Shown: piece after piece, positions 1-7,228 of the stretch | Numbering within the stretch: position 1 is the stretch's first letter | Layout of the letters: the number at the start of each line of letters is the position of its first letter | Origin: Streptomyces sp. CB02959 | GTDB lineage: Bacteria > Actinomycetota > Actinomycetes > Streptomycetales > Streptomycetaceae | NCBI RefSeq assembly: GCF_002803155.1 | Contig: NZ_NNBP01000004.1 | Coordinates: forward strand, 310,985 to 374,984 | Length of the DNA stretch: 64,000 nucleotides | Direction: 5' to 3' | Made by a program: the position numbers and the translations under genes | Notes under the pieces: model-generated | The model's database searches: none | Told to the model about the DNA's origin: nothing | What the model saw: only the letters and a program-made list of their open reading frames with translations

Positions 1-1681
1 CGATCTTCGCCTTGGCTCCGGTGCCCTCCTGGTCGTCCACCACCGACTCCAGCATGTTGGCGAGGGTGCCGGCGGTCTTCTGGCTCACCACGCGGTCCCG
101 GGCGGGCGCGGGGGCCGGGGCGTACCGGCCGTCCGGCCCGGTGGTGCCGCGGACGAGGGTGGGGGCGATCCGCTCGCCGCCGTTGGCGATGGTGGAGTAC
201 ACCGAGGCGGCCTGGACGGCGTTGAGGGACAGGCCCTGGCCGAACGGGATGGTGTACTGCTGGGAGGTGTTCCAGTCCTGCGGCTTGGCGAGGATGCCGT
301 CCGTCTCGCCGGGGAAGTTGAGCCCGGTCGGCTGGCCGATGCCGAATTTCCGCAGGTAGGAGTAGAGGACCTGGTTGGCCTGGGGCTGGGTGGTGCCCAG
401 CTGGCCGGCGGCCAGGATGGTGCCGATGTTGCTGGACTTGGCGAGCACGCCGTTGAGCGTGAGGTGCCAGGTGGCGTGGTCGACGTCGTCCGAGAAGAGC
501 CGGTCGCCGCGGTGCAGCCGGTTGGGCACGGTGACCCGGGTGTACGGGGTCGCGGCGCCCTCCTGAAGGACGGCCGCCATCGACATCAGCTTGCTGGTGG
601 AACCGGGTTCGAAGGCATCGGTGAGCGCGGGGTTGCCGAGCTCGTCGGGTCCGGCCTTGGAGAGGTCGTTGGGGTCGAACCCGGGCGCGTTGGCCAGTGC
701 CAGGATCTGGCCGGTGCGGGTGTCCTGGACGACGACGTAGCCGCGGTCGGCGCGGGACTTCTCCACCTGGTCGGAGATGGCCTGCTGGGCCGCCCACTGG
801 ATGTCCCGGTCGAGGGTCAGCTGCACGTCGGTGCCGGGTACGGCGGGGTGCTCCTGGGTGTCGGCGGTGGGCACCCGGCGGCCCCCGGACTGCGCGTAGA
901 CCAGCTTGCCGTCCTTGCCGGCCAGCTCCTTGTCGAGCTGGGCCTCCAGGCCGCCGGCGCCCTTGCCCGTGCCGTTGACGAAGCCGAGGACGCCGGCCGC
1001 GAGGTCGCCGCCCGGATAGACGCGCTTGCTGTGCTTGTCCGCGAAGACCCCGACCAGGACGTCGGGGCGGGGCGCGCTCTTGGGCGCGGCGGCCGCCTTG
1101 GCGTCCAGCACCTTGCGAAGGTCCTTGATCTGCTTCCAGACCAGGGGGGTGCGCTGCCGGGCGAGCAGGACGTAGCGGGACGTCGGGTGGTCGAGCTTGG
1201 CGGCGAGGGTCGCCTCGGGCTCGCCGAGGATCGGCGCGAGCAGCGCGGCGGCCTGCTGCGGGGCGTCCTTGATCTTGATCTTGTCGGGCGCCAGCAGGCT
1301 CGGGTCGGCGGTGATGTCGTACGCGTCCACGGTGGTGGCCAGGTCCACGCCGTTGCGGTCGGTGATCGCGCCGCGCTCGGCGGCCAGCTTGACCGGGACG
1401 TAGCGGTTCTCGTTGGCCTTGGCGGCGTACGCGGCGGCGTCCACGCCCTGCACCTGCACCAGCCGGACGACGAAGGCCAGCATCACCAGCGTCAGCGCCA
1501 GGGCGACCAGGCGCAGCCGCGGGCGCGGGCTGACCGGCCGCAGCGGTCCGGCGGCCGGCCGCCGGGCCGAGCCGGCTGGGCGGCGGGCGGCGGACGGGCG
1601 GGGCGCGCCGGAGCGGCCGGCGGGTCGGCCGCCGGGCCGGGCGGGGCGCGGAACGCGACGGGGGTCCCTGGGCTGGGTCAT
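1..1681 (-). CDS. ftsI: FtsI, septal peptidoglycan transpeptidase (partial)
   Basis: Class B penicillin-binding protein that cross-links septal peptidoglycan in the divisome. About 560 N-terminal residues are present; the C-terminus with the expected KTG box lies beyond the left edge. Visible are a Pro/Arg-rich cytoplasmic tail (about 1-52), one membrane segment (about 56-75), the PBP dimerisation domain, then the transpeptidase domain with the acylated serine in STSK (about residue 360) and the SSN box (about 415). The start is the ATG at 1681. It follows ftsL by 106 bp, a gap that holds a 40-bp perfect palindrome, and keeps the rsmH-ftsL-ftsI order of dcw clusters. Confidence 0.95.
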   Translation of the reverse strand, partial: MTQPRDPRRVPRPARPGGRPAGRSGAPRPSAARRPAGSARRPAAGPLRPVSPRPRLRLVALALTLVMLAFVVRLVQVQGVDAAAYAAKANENRYVPVKLAAERGAITDRNGVDLATTVDAYDITADPSLLAPDKIKIKDAPQQAAALLAPILGEPEATLAAKLDHPTSRYVLLARQRTPLVWKQIKDLRKVLDAKAAAAPKSAPRPDVLVGVFADKHSKRVYPGGDLAAGVLGFVNGTGKGAGGLEAQLDKELAGKDGKLVYAQSGGRRVPTADTQEHPAVPGTDVQLTLDRDIQWAAQQAISDQVEKSRADRGYVVVQDTRTGQILALANAPGFDPNDLSKAGPDELGNPALTDAFEPGSTSKLMSMAAVLQEGAATPYTRVTVPNRLHRGDRLFSDDVDHATWHLTLNGVLAKSSNIGTILAAGQLGTTQPQANQVLYSYLRKFGIGQPTGLNFPGETDGILAKPQDWNTSQQYTIPFGQGLSLNAVQAASVYSTIANGGERIAPTLVRGTTGPDGRYAPAPAPARDRVVSQKTAGTLANMLESVVDDQEGTGAKAKI

Positions 1682-1723
1682 ACCGCGGTCTCCGAGGCGG
1701 GCACGGGGGTGGCGGGCAGCGGC

Positions 1724-1763
1724 GCGGCGCCGTGCCCCCGGTGCACCGGGGGCACGGCGCCGC
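1724..1763. repeat. 40-bp perfect palindrome between ftsL and ftsI
   Basis: Two 20-base arms are exactly complementary with no spacer; as RNA this gives a very GC-rich hairpin with a four-base TGCA loop. It lies between the ftsL stop (1788) and the ftsI start (1681), inside what should be one operon, with no T tract after it. It could attenuate, process or protect the mRNA. Confidence 0.85.
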
Positions 1764-1787
1764 AGCAGCGGAATGCGGGGGCGGGCG

Positions 1788-2468
1788 TCACGGGGTCACC
1801 TGCGCGGCGGCCGCCGGGGACGGCCCGGCCGTGGGACCGGACGCGCGGGCGGCGGGCGCCGGCGGTGTGGGCGTGTCGGGCGTGAGGAAGGAGGCCGGGG
1901 CCATGGGGGCCGCCAGCGGGCCCGGGGAGGGCGGGACGCCCGGGGTGCTGGGGGCGAGCGGTCCCGGCGGGGTCGATACGGCCGCCGGCGCCACCGGCGG
2001 GACCGCGACCGCCGGGGCCGTCTCCTGGACCGCGGGCCGCAGGCCCCCCGGGCCGAGCGGCAGCGGCCCGGCGGAGGCGGACAGCGGGGTGCCGGTGGAC
2101 GAGACCGGGCCCGGGGCGCCGCGGACCGTGCCGTCCGGCAGCAGGAACGCCGGGTTGCCGCCGGGCACCATGCCCAGCTTGCGGGCCCGGCGCGCCAGCG
2201 CGTCCGGCGCGGAGTAGCCGTTCACCTCCTGCTGGAGCGCCTGCTGCTCGTCCGTCAGCTCGCCGGTCTTCCGCTCCAGCCGGCTCAGCTCGAACGAGCC
2301 TTGGTTGAGCGCCGAGTTGAGCAGCAGCAGAGTGATCAGACCGGAGCCCAGGAGCACCACGACCAGCAGGACGAAGGGCGTCCGCGCGGCGGTGCCGCCG
2401 CGCGGACCGGAGGGCAGCAGCGCGGTCAGGCGCTGCCTGCCGCGCGGTCGGCCCCCCCGCGCTGTCAC
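1788..2468 (-). CDS. ftsL: FtsL-like bitopic division protein
   Basis: Small divisome membrane protein of the FtsL/septum-formation-initiator type, 226 residues; in the family it bridges FtsQ/FtsB and the FtsW-FtsI synthase. It has a basic cytoplasmic tail, one membrane segment (about 30-53, rich in Leu/Val), a short coiled coil (about 58-85, with [20 protein letters not shown]), and a long Pro/Ala/Gly-rich extracellular tail (about 115-226) that is longer than in most FtsL proteins. The GTG start at 2468 overlaps the rsmH stop by four bases (GTGA), so translation is probably coupled. FtsL diverges fast in sequence; the call rests on topology and position between rsmH and ftsI. Confidence 0.85.
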   Translation of the reverse strand: MTARGGRPRGRQRLTALLPSGPRGGTAARTPFVLLVVVLLGSGLITLLLLNSALNQGSFELSRLERKTGELTDEQQALQQEVNGYSAPDALARRARKLGMVPGGNPAFLLPDGTVRGAPGPVSSTGTPLSASAGPLPLGPGGLRPAVQETAPAVAVPPVAPAAVSTPPGPLAPSTPGVPPSPGPLAAPMAPASFLTPDTPTPPAPAARASGPTAGPSPAAAAQVTP

Positions 2469-3424
2469 GCGATGTCCTCGCGGATGCGCTCGGCGCCGCG
2501 CAGCCGGGCGGGGGCCGCGCGCCGGTTCTCCGCGACCTCCTCCTCCGTGGGCAGTTCGGCGCCGCGGGTCAGCAGCTTGAGCCGGGGCTGGTAGCGCTCG
2601 GGGACCACCGGGAGGCCGGGCGGCGCGGTGTTGCTGGCGCCGGCCGCGAAGACCTGCTTGACCAGCCGGTCCTCCAGCGAGTGGTACGCGAGCACGGCGA
2701 TCCGGCCGCCCACCGCGAGCGCCTTCACGGCGGCCGGGATGGCGCGCTCGACGCAGGCCAGCTCGCCGTTGACCTCGATGCGCAGCGCCTGGAAGGTGCG
2801 CTTGGCCGGATTGCCGCCGGTGCGCTTGGCGGCCTGCGGCAGCGCGTCGCGGATCAGCTCGACCAGCCGGGCGCTGTTGCTGAACGGCTCCTTCTCCCGC
2901 TCCCGGACCACCGCGGAGACGATCCGCTTGGCCTGCTTCTCCTCCCCGTAGGCGCGCAGGATCCGCACCAGTTCCCCGGGCGGGTAGGTGTTGAGGACCT
3001 CGGCGGCGCTGATGCCGGTCGTCTGGTCCATCCGCATGTCGAGCGGGGCGTCCTGGGCGTAGGCGAAGCCGCGGTCGGCCTCGTCGAGCTGCATGGAGGA
3101 GACACCGAGGTCGAACAGGACGGCCTGGACGTGCGGCAGCCCGAGCCGGTCGAGGACCTCGGGGAGCTCGTCGTAGACCGCGTGCACCAGGGTGGCGCGC
3201 TCTCCGTAGGGGGCCAGCCGCTCCCCCGCGAGCCGGAGCGCGGACGGGTCGCGGTCCAGGGCGACCAGCCGGGCCTGGGGGAACGTGGCGAGCAGCGCCT
3301 CGCTGTGCCCACCGAGGCCGAGGGTGCAGTCGACGACGACCGCGCCGGGCTCGGCGAGCGCGGGGGCGAGCATGTCCAGACACCGCTGGAGCATGACGGG
3401 TACGTGGCGAGTGTTGCTACTCAT
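2465..3424 (-). CDS. rsmH: 16S rRNA (cytosine-1402-N4)-methyltransferase RsmH
   Basis: SAM-dependent methyltransferase (MraW family) that modifies C1402 of 16S rRNA; 319 residues, the usual length. The N-terminus [15 protein letters not shown] is typical; the SAM-binding loop [14 protein letters not shown] lies near residues 33-46 and the family motif [16 protein letters not shown] near 105. ATG at 3424 is chosen because the match to the family begins there; longer in-frame upstream sequence looks non-coding. First gene of the division cluster here; no mraZ lies upstream, the next gene being the divergent carbonic anhydrase. Confidence 0.96.
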   Translation of the reverse strand: MSSNTRHVPVMLQRCLDMLAPALAEPGAVVVDCTLGLGGHSEALLATFPQARLVALDRDPSALRLAGERLAPYGERATLVHAVYDELPEVLDRLGLPHVQAVLFDLGVSSMQLDEADRGFAYAQDAPLDMRMDQTTGISAAEVLNTYPPGELVRILRAYGEEKQAKRIVSAVVREREKEPFSNSARLVELIRDALPQAAKRTGGNPAKRTFQALRIEVNGELACVERAIPAAVKALAVGGRIAVLAYHSLEDRLVKQVFAAGASNTAPPGLPVVPERYQPRLKLLTRGAELPTEEEVAENRRAAPARLRGAERIREDIA

Positions 3425-3645
3425 GCGCCTTCCGATGGTGGCGGCAGGTGGGTCCCCGGCCGTTGGCTGGGGGATGCCGCACGTACCGCTTGGTCCCCGC
3501 CCGCTCTGAAGGGGAAGTGGCCCTCCGGCGACGGGGAAGTGACGTCGGAAGACTGGTGGAGCGGGAGGAGGCCGAACCGTACGTACGGTCACGCACACGA
3601 GGGATCCGGGATCCAAGGAGAGCGTCACGCCTCCCACTTCGCGCC

Positions 3646-3673
3646 ACTTTAGTCCACCTGCCGCCCCGGTCAA
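3646..3673 (-). promoter_or_regulatory. Promoter of the rsmH-ftsL-ftsI operon
   Basis: Minus-strand TTGACC (3673-3668) and TAAAGT (3651-3646) with a 16-bp spacer fit the consensus of the principal vegetative sigma factor. It predicts a start near 3639 and a long untranslated leader. Confidence 0.55.
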
Positions 3674-3822
3674 TCAACTGGTTCCGCGCGTCCCCCGCAC
3701 GGTGCGCCCGGAGGATTCCTCCGCGTTTGCCCCATGGCGTCCGAGCCGGTGGATCACCTCACCAGGTGTGATGTTGCCCCCTACGCCTACCGCACAGAGG
3801 GGCTGAACAGGGCATCAACGAT

Positions 3823-3828
3823 TACCGT
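3823..3828 (+). promoter_or_regulatory. -10 element for a leaderless carbonic anhydrase mRNA
   Basis: TACCGT ends six bases before the ATG at 3835, the spacing at which transcription would start at or next to the initiation codon. No Shine-Dalgarno sequence precedes the ATG. Confidence 0.5.
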
Positions 3829-3834
3829 GAGGCC

Positions 3835-4395
3835 ATGCCCATACCTGCGTCGCAGCCGCTGCCCCAGTCCGCCAACAGCACCTCCGCCGCCACCGACGGC
3901 ACGCTCACCGACCGTCTCGTCGAGGCCAACCAGCGCTACGCCGCCGCCTTCACGGACCCCGGGATGGACGCCCGGCCGGTTCTCCAGGTCGCGGTCGTGG
4001 CCTGTATGGACGCCCGGCTCGACCTGCACGCCGCGCTGGGCCTGGAGCTCGGCGACTGCCACACCATCCGCAACGCCGGCGGTGTGGTGACCGACGACAT
4101 CATCCGCTCCCTGACGATCAGCCAGCGCGCGCTCGGCACCCGGTCGGTCGTCCTCATCCACCACACCGGTTGCGGTCTGCTCAGCCTGACCGAGGACTTC
4201 CGGCACGAGCTGGCGGCCGAGGTCGGCCAGCGGCCCACCTGGGCGGTCGAGGCGTTCAAGGACCTCGACGAGGACGTCCGCCAGTCCATGCAGCGGGTGC
4301 GCACCTCACCCTTCCTGCTGCACACCGACGACGTCCGCGGCTTCGTGTTCGACGTGACGACGGGGCTGCTGCGCGAGATCGATCCGCGGGACTGA
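3835..4395 (+). CDS. Beta-class carbonic anhydrase
   Basis: Cytosolic zinc enzyme interconverting CO2 and bicarbonate, 186 residues. Zinc ligands are visible: Cys in VVACMDARLD (about 54) with its Asp/Arg pair, and His/Cys in HHTGCG (about 108-111). The C-terminus (VRGFVFDVTTGLLREI) is typical of short actinobacterial beta enzymes. Stand-alone gene, divergent from rsmH; the -10 sits six bases before the ATG, implying a leaderless transcript. Confidence 0.93.
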   Translation: MPIPASQPLPQSANSTSAATDGTLTDRLVEANQRYAAAFTDPGMDARPVLQVAVVACMDARLDLHAALGLELGDCHTIRNAGGVVTDDIIRSLTISQRALGTRSVVLIHHTGCGLLSLTEDFRHELAAEVGQRPTWAVEAFKDLDEDVRQSMQRVRTSPFLLHTDDVRGFVFDVTTGLLREIDPRD

Positions 4396-4662
4396 CCTGC
4401 GACGGTACCCCTGGCCGACCCGCCGTGCACGGCGGCGGGTCCCGGCCGTCACCCCGCCTTCGCGCCCGGTTCGCCGGAGTTGTCCGGTTGGCGGGGACCG
4501 AACGGTGTGAGTTATCCACAGGCCATGACGTGAGGCCGCACGGGCGGCAAGAATGCGTAGGTGACATCCCGCCCGGCCGCGGCCTGGCGGGATGCGCACA
4601 CGGGGAGGGCCGGGTCCGTCAAGGGGGCGTCGGCCACCCGGGGAGGGGCCGAGGAGGGCCGA

Positions 4663-5688
4663 GTGACGACGTATGACGAACGAGCGAGCCTTGCCGATCT
4701 GACCACCACCGCCGGTCGGGTGCACCGGTCGGTGGAGGGAGTGATCGAGGGCAAGCCGGAGGTCGTACGGCTCGCGCTGACCGTCCTGCTGGCCGAGGGG
4801 CATCTGCTCATCGAGGACGTGCCCGGCGTCGGCAAGACGATGCTCGCCAAGGCGCTGGCCCGGTCCATCGACTGCTCGGTGCGCCGCATCCAGTTCACCC
4901 CCGACCTGCTGCCGTCGGACATCACCGGCGTCAGCGTCTACGACCAGCAGCGCCAGGACTTCGAGTTCAAGCCCGGCGCGATCTTCGCCCAGATCGTGAT
5001 CGGCGACGAGATCAACCGCGCCTCCCCCAAGACCCAGTCGGCACTCCTGGAGTCCATGGAGGAGCGCCAGGTCACCATGGACGGGCAGACCTACCACCTG
5101 CCCAGCCCCTTCATGGTCGTCGCGACGCAGAACCCGGTCGAGATGGAGGGCACCTACCCGCTCCCGGAGGCGCAGCGGGACCGCTTCATGGCCCGGGTGT
5201 CGATCGGCTATCCCAGCCCGGCGGCCGAGCTGCGGATGCTCGACGTGCACGGCGGCGCCTCCCCGTTGGACGGCCTGCGCCCGGTGGCGCACGCCCACGA
5301 GATCGTGAAGCTGACCGAGGCGGTGCGCACCGTGCACGTCGCCGAGGCCGTGCGCCGGTACGCCGTCGACCTCGTGGCGGCCACCCGCAGCCACCCCGAT
5401 CTGCGGCTCGGCGCCTCGCCCCGGGCGACCCTGCACCTGCTGCGCGCCGCCAAGGCCGCGGCGGCCATGTCCGGGCGGGAGTTCGCGCTCCCGGACGATG
5501 TGCAGTCGCTGGCGGTGGCGGTGCTCGCGCACCGTCTGCTGCCCACCGCCCAGGCCCAGTTGAACCGCCGCACCGCCGAGCAGGTGGTGCTGGAGATCGT
5601 GCGGCGCACCCCGGTCCCCGACCCGTCCGCCCCGCGGTCGCGGCAACCCGACCGCGGCCAGCAGCCGCCCGGCGCACGGGGGTTGTGA
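4663..5688 (+). CDS. MoxR-family AAA+ ATPase
   Basis: AAA+ ATPase, 341 residues, of the MoxR/RavA group, usually a chaperone-like partner of DUF58/VWA proteins. Walker A VPGVGKT lies at about 53-59, the acidic GDEINRA box near 112-118, followed by the conserved SALLESMEERQVT and FMVVATQNPVEMEGTYPLPEAQ-type segments. GTG at 4663 is preferred to upstream starts because GAGGAGGG lies just before it and family similarity begins there. Its stop overlaps the start of the DUF58 gene, so the two are coupled; the transglutaminase-like gene follows. Confidence 0.93.
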   Translation: MTTYDERASLADLTTTAGRVHRSVEGVIEGKPEVVRLALTVLLAEGHLLIEDVPGVGKTMLAKALARSIDCSVRRIQFTPDLLPSDITGVSVYDQQRQDFEFKPGAIFAQIVIGDEINRASPKTQSALLESMEERQVTMDGQTYHLPSPFMVVATQNPVEMEGTYPLPEAQRDRFMARVSIGYPSPAAELRMLDVHGGASPLDGLRPVAHAHEIVKLTEAVRTVHVAEAVRRYAVDLVAATRSHPDLRLGASPRATLHLLRAAKAAAAMSGREFALPDDVQSLAVAVLAHRLLPTAQAQLNRRTAEQVVLEIVRRTPVPDPSAPRSRQPDRGQQPPGARGL

Positions 5689-7073
5689 TGTCCGGCGGGG
5701 GGAGCACCGGGACGCCGGAGCCGGGCGGTCTCCGCGCCGCCTTCGGGGGGCTGACGACGCGCGGCCGGTCGTTCCTGGCGGCCGGGCTGGCCGCCGCGGC
5801 CTGCGCGTATCTCCTGGGGCAGGCGGATCTGCTGCGGGTCGGACTGCTGCTGGCGGCGCTGCCGCTGGTGTGCGTCCTGGTGCTGCACCGCACCCGCTAC
5901 CGCGTCGCGGGCAGCCGCACGCTCGCACCGGCCCGGGTGCCGGCGACGGCCGAGGCCCGGGTCGGACTCCGGGTGGAGAACGTGGCCCGGCTGTCGACGG
6001 GTGTGCTGATGCTCCAGGACCGGGTTCCGTACGTCCTCGGGCCCCGGCCCCGCTTCGTCCTGGACCGGATCGAGCCCGGCGGACACCGCGAGGTGTCCTA
6101 CCGCGTCCGCTCCGACCTGCGTGGCCGCTATCCGCTGGGGCCGCTCCAGCTGCGCCTGTCCGACCCGTTCGGCATGTGCGAGCTGACGCGTTCCTTCAGT
6201 ACGTTCGAGACCCTGACCGTGGTGCCCCGGGTCGAGCCGCTGCCCCCGGTCCGGCTGGCCGGCGAGGCCGCCGGGTACGGCGACGGGCGCCACCGCTCCC
6301 TCGCCCTGGCCGGTGAGGACGACATCATTCCGCGCGGCTACCGCCACGGCGACGACCTGCGCCGGGTCCACTGGCGCTCCACCGCGCGCCATGGCGAGCT
6401 GATGGTCCGCCGCGAGGAGCAGCCGCGGAAGGCGCGCTGCACGATCCTGCTCGACACCCGGACCGTCGCCCACCACGGCTCCGGGCCGGACTCGGCCTTC
6501 GAATGGGCGGTGGCCGGCGCCGCCTCGGTCGCACTGCATCTGCTGGAGCGGGGCTTCTCGGTGCGGCTGCTGACCGACACCGGCAGCGCGGTGCCCGGCC
6601 CGGAGGGCGGCGGTTTCGCGGGCGGCGAGTCCGCCGACGCCGGGGGCCTGCTGCTGGACACCCTCGCCGTCGTGGAGCACTCCGCCGAAGAGGGCCTCTC
6701 CGCCGCGTACGACGCGCTGCGCGGCGGCACGGAGGGACTGCTGATCGCCTTCTTCGGCGAGCTGGACGAGGAGCAGGTCGCGCTGGCAGGCCGGATCAGC
6801 CGGCGCAGCGCCACCGCGGTCGCCTTCGTCCTGGACGGCGACGCCTGGTCCCGGGGACCCGGTGGGATCCGCTTCTCACAGGGCGGGACACCGGTCGCCG
6901 AGCGGTCGCGGATGCTGCGCGAAGCGGGCTGGACAGCGCTGCCGGTGGCGCCGGGTGCCGCGCTCACCGATCTGTGGCGGGCCGCGGACCGGGCGGGGGC
7001 GGCACCGGCCGGGGCGGCACCGGGGTGGGGCGACGCGCACGGCGCGCACGAACGAAGCGAGGCGGGCGCATGA
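5685..7073 (+). CDS. DUF58 domain membrane protein
   Basis: 462-residue protein with two N-terminal membrane segments (about 22-65), a beta-sandwich-like middle part, and the DUF58 core with its signature YRHGDDLRRVHWRSTAR (about 218-234). In the family, DUF58 proteins are encoded with MoxR ATPases and transglutaminase-like proteins; the cellular role is not settled. Start GTG at 5685, followed directly by ATG, overlaps the MoxR stop. The last residues (HERSEAGA) resemble the unit ends of the tandem repeat that follows, and the stop is part of an ATGA overlap with the repeat ORF. Confidence 0.9.
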   Translation: MMSGGGSTGTPEPGGLRAAFGGLTTRGRSFLAAGLAAAACAYLLGQADLLRVGLLLAALPLVCVLVLHRTRYRVAGSRTLAPARVPATAEARVGLRVENVARLSTGVLMLQDRVPYVLGPRPRFVLDRIEPGGHREVSYRVRSDLRGRYPLGPLQLRLSDPFGMCELTRSFSTFETLTVVPRVEPLPPVRLAGEAAGYGDGRHRSLALAGEDDIIPRGYRHGDDLRRVHWRSTARHGELMVRREEQPRKARCTILLDTRTVAHHGSGPDSAFEWAVAGAASVALHLLERGFSVRLLTDTGSAVPGPEGGGFAGGESADAGGLLLDTLAVVEHSAEEGLSAAYDALRGGTEGLLIAFFGELDEEQVALAGRISRRSATAVAFVLDGDAWSRGPGGIRFSQGGTPVAERSRMLREAGWTALPVAPGAALTDLWRAADRAGAAPAGAAPGWGDAHGAHERSEAGA

Positions 7074-7224
7074 GCGAGCGCGGCGAGCAAATCATCAGGC
7101 CGGGCGCGCCTCGCGTGTGCGGGGGCGGGCGAAGCGAGCTCTCGGGCATGAGGGAGCGCAGCGAGCGAATCATCAGGAGGTGCGCGCCTCGCGTATGCGA
7201 GGGCGAGCGAAGCGAGCTCTCGGC
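7070..7224 (+). repeat. 77/78-bp direct tandem repeat, two units
   Basis: Unit 1 is 7070-7147 (78 bp), unit 2 is 7148-7224 (77 bp). Both begin with ATGAgsGAGCGc, share GCGAGCrAATCATCAGG and CGCGCCTCGCGT, and end GCGAAGCGAGCTCTCGG before the next ATG. Each contains a short hairpin, CCTCGC-GTrT-GCGrGG; the one differing base keeps a G-U pair. The second unit lacks one G near its end, which changes frame at the next ATG. Confidence 0.9.
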
Positions 7225-7228
7225 ATGA
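7070..7228 (+). CDS. Putative 52-residue repeat peptide in the MoxR operon
   Basis: Open frame made wholly of the tandem repeat: two 26-residue halves beginning MSERGEQIIR and MRERSERIIR and ending GGRSELSG and GERSELSA. The ATG overlaps the DUF58 stop (ATGA, 7070-7073) and the stop overlaps the start of the next gene (ATGA, 7225-7228), so it could be translated by coupling. Composition is Arg/Glu/Ser-rich with no recognised domain. It may equally be a translated spacer whose only role is to carry ribosomes through a repetitive insertion. Function unknown. Confidence 0.4.
   Translation: MSERGEQIIRPGAPRVCGGGRSELSGMRERSERIIRRCAPRVCEGERSELSA

Larger units (their letters stand above)
3425..3834. 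other. Divergent promoter region, rsmH / carbonic anhydrase
   Basis: 410 bp without a convincing gene. It holds the rsmH promoter (TTGACC 3673-3668, 16-bp spacer, TAAAGT 3651-3646, minus strand), predicting an rsmH leader of about 215 nt, and the carbonic anhydrase -10 (TACCGT 3823-3828). The rsmH leader contains a small perfect palindrome, ACCGTACGTACGGT, near 3588-3601. Confidence 0.6.

Noticed and set aside
464..1885. 473-codon plus-strand frame over ftsI
   Set aside because: Antisense to the clearly recognisable FtsI with its STSK and SSN boxes; composition is typical of a shadow frame.
3425..3673. N-terminal extension of RsmH or a small mraZ upstream
   Set aside because: The upstream in-frame sequence lacks MraZ motifs and the RsmH family start matches the ATG at 3424; the promoter at 3646-3673 lies inside the would-be extension.
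4512..4520. Perfect DnaA box TTATCCACA before the MoxR gene
   Set aside because: Only one copy, with no cluster of boxes, no AT-rich segment and no origin genes nearby; not evidence for a replication origin.
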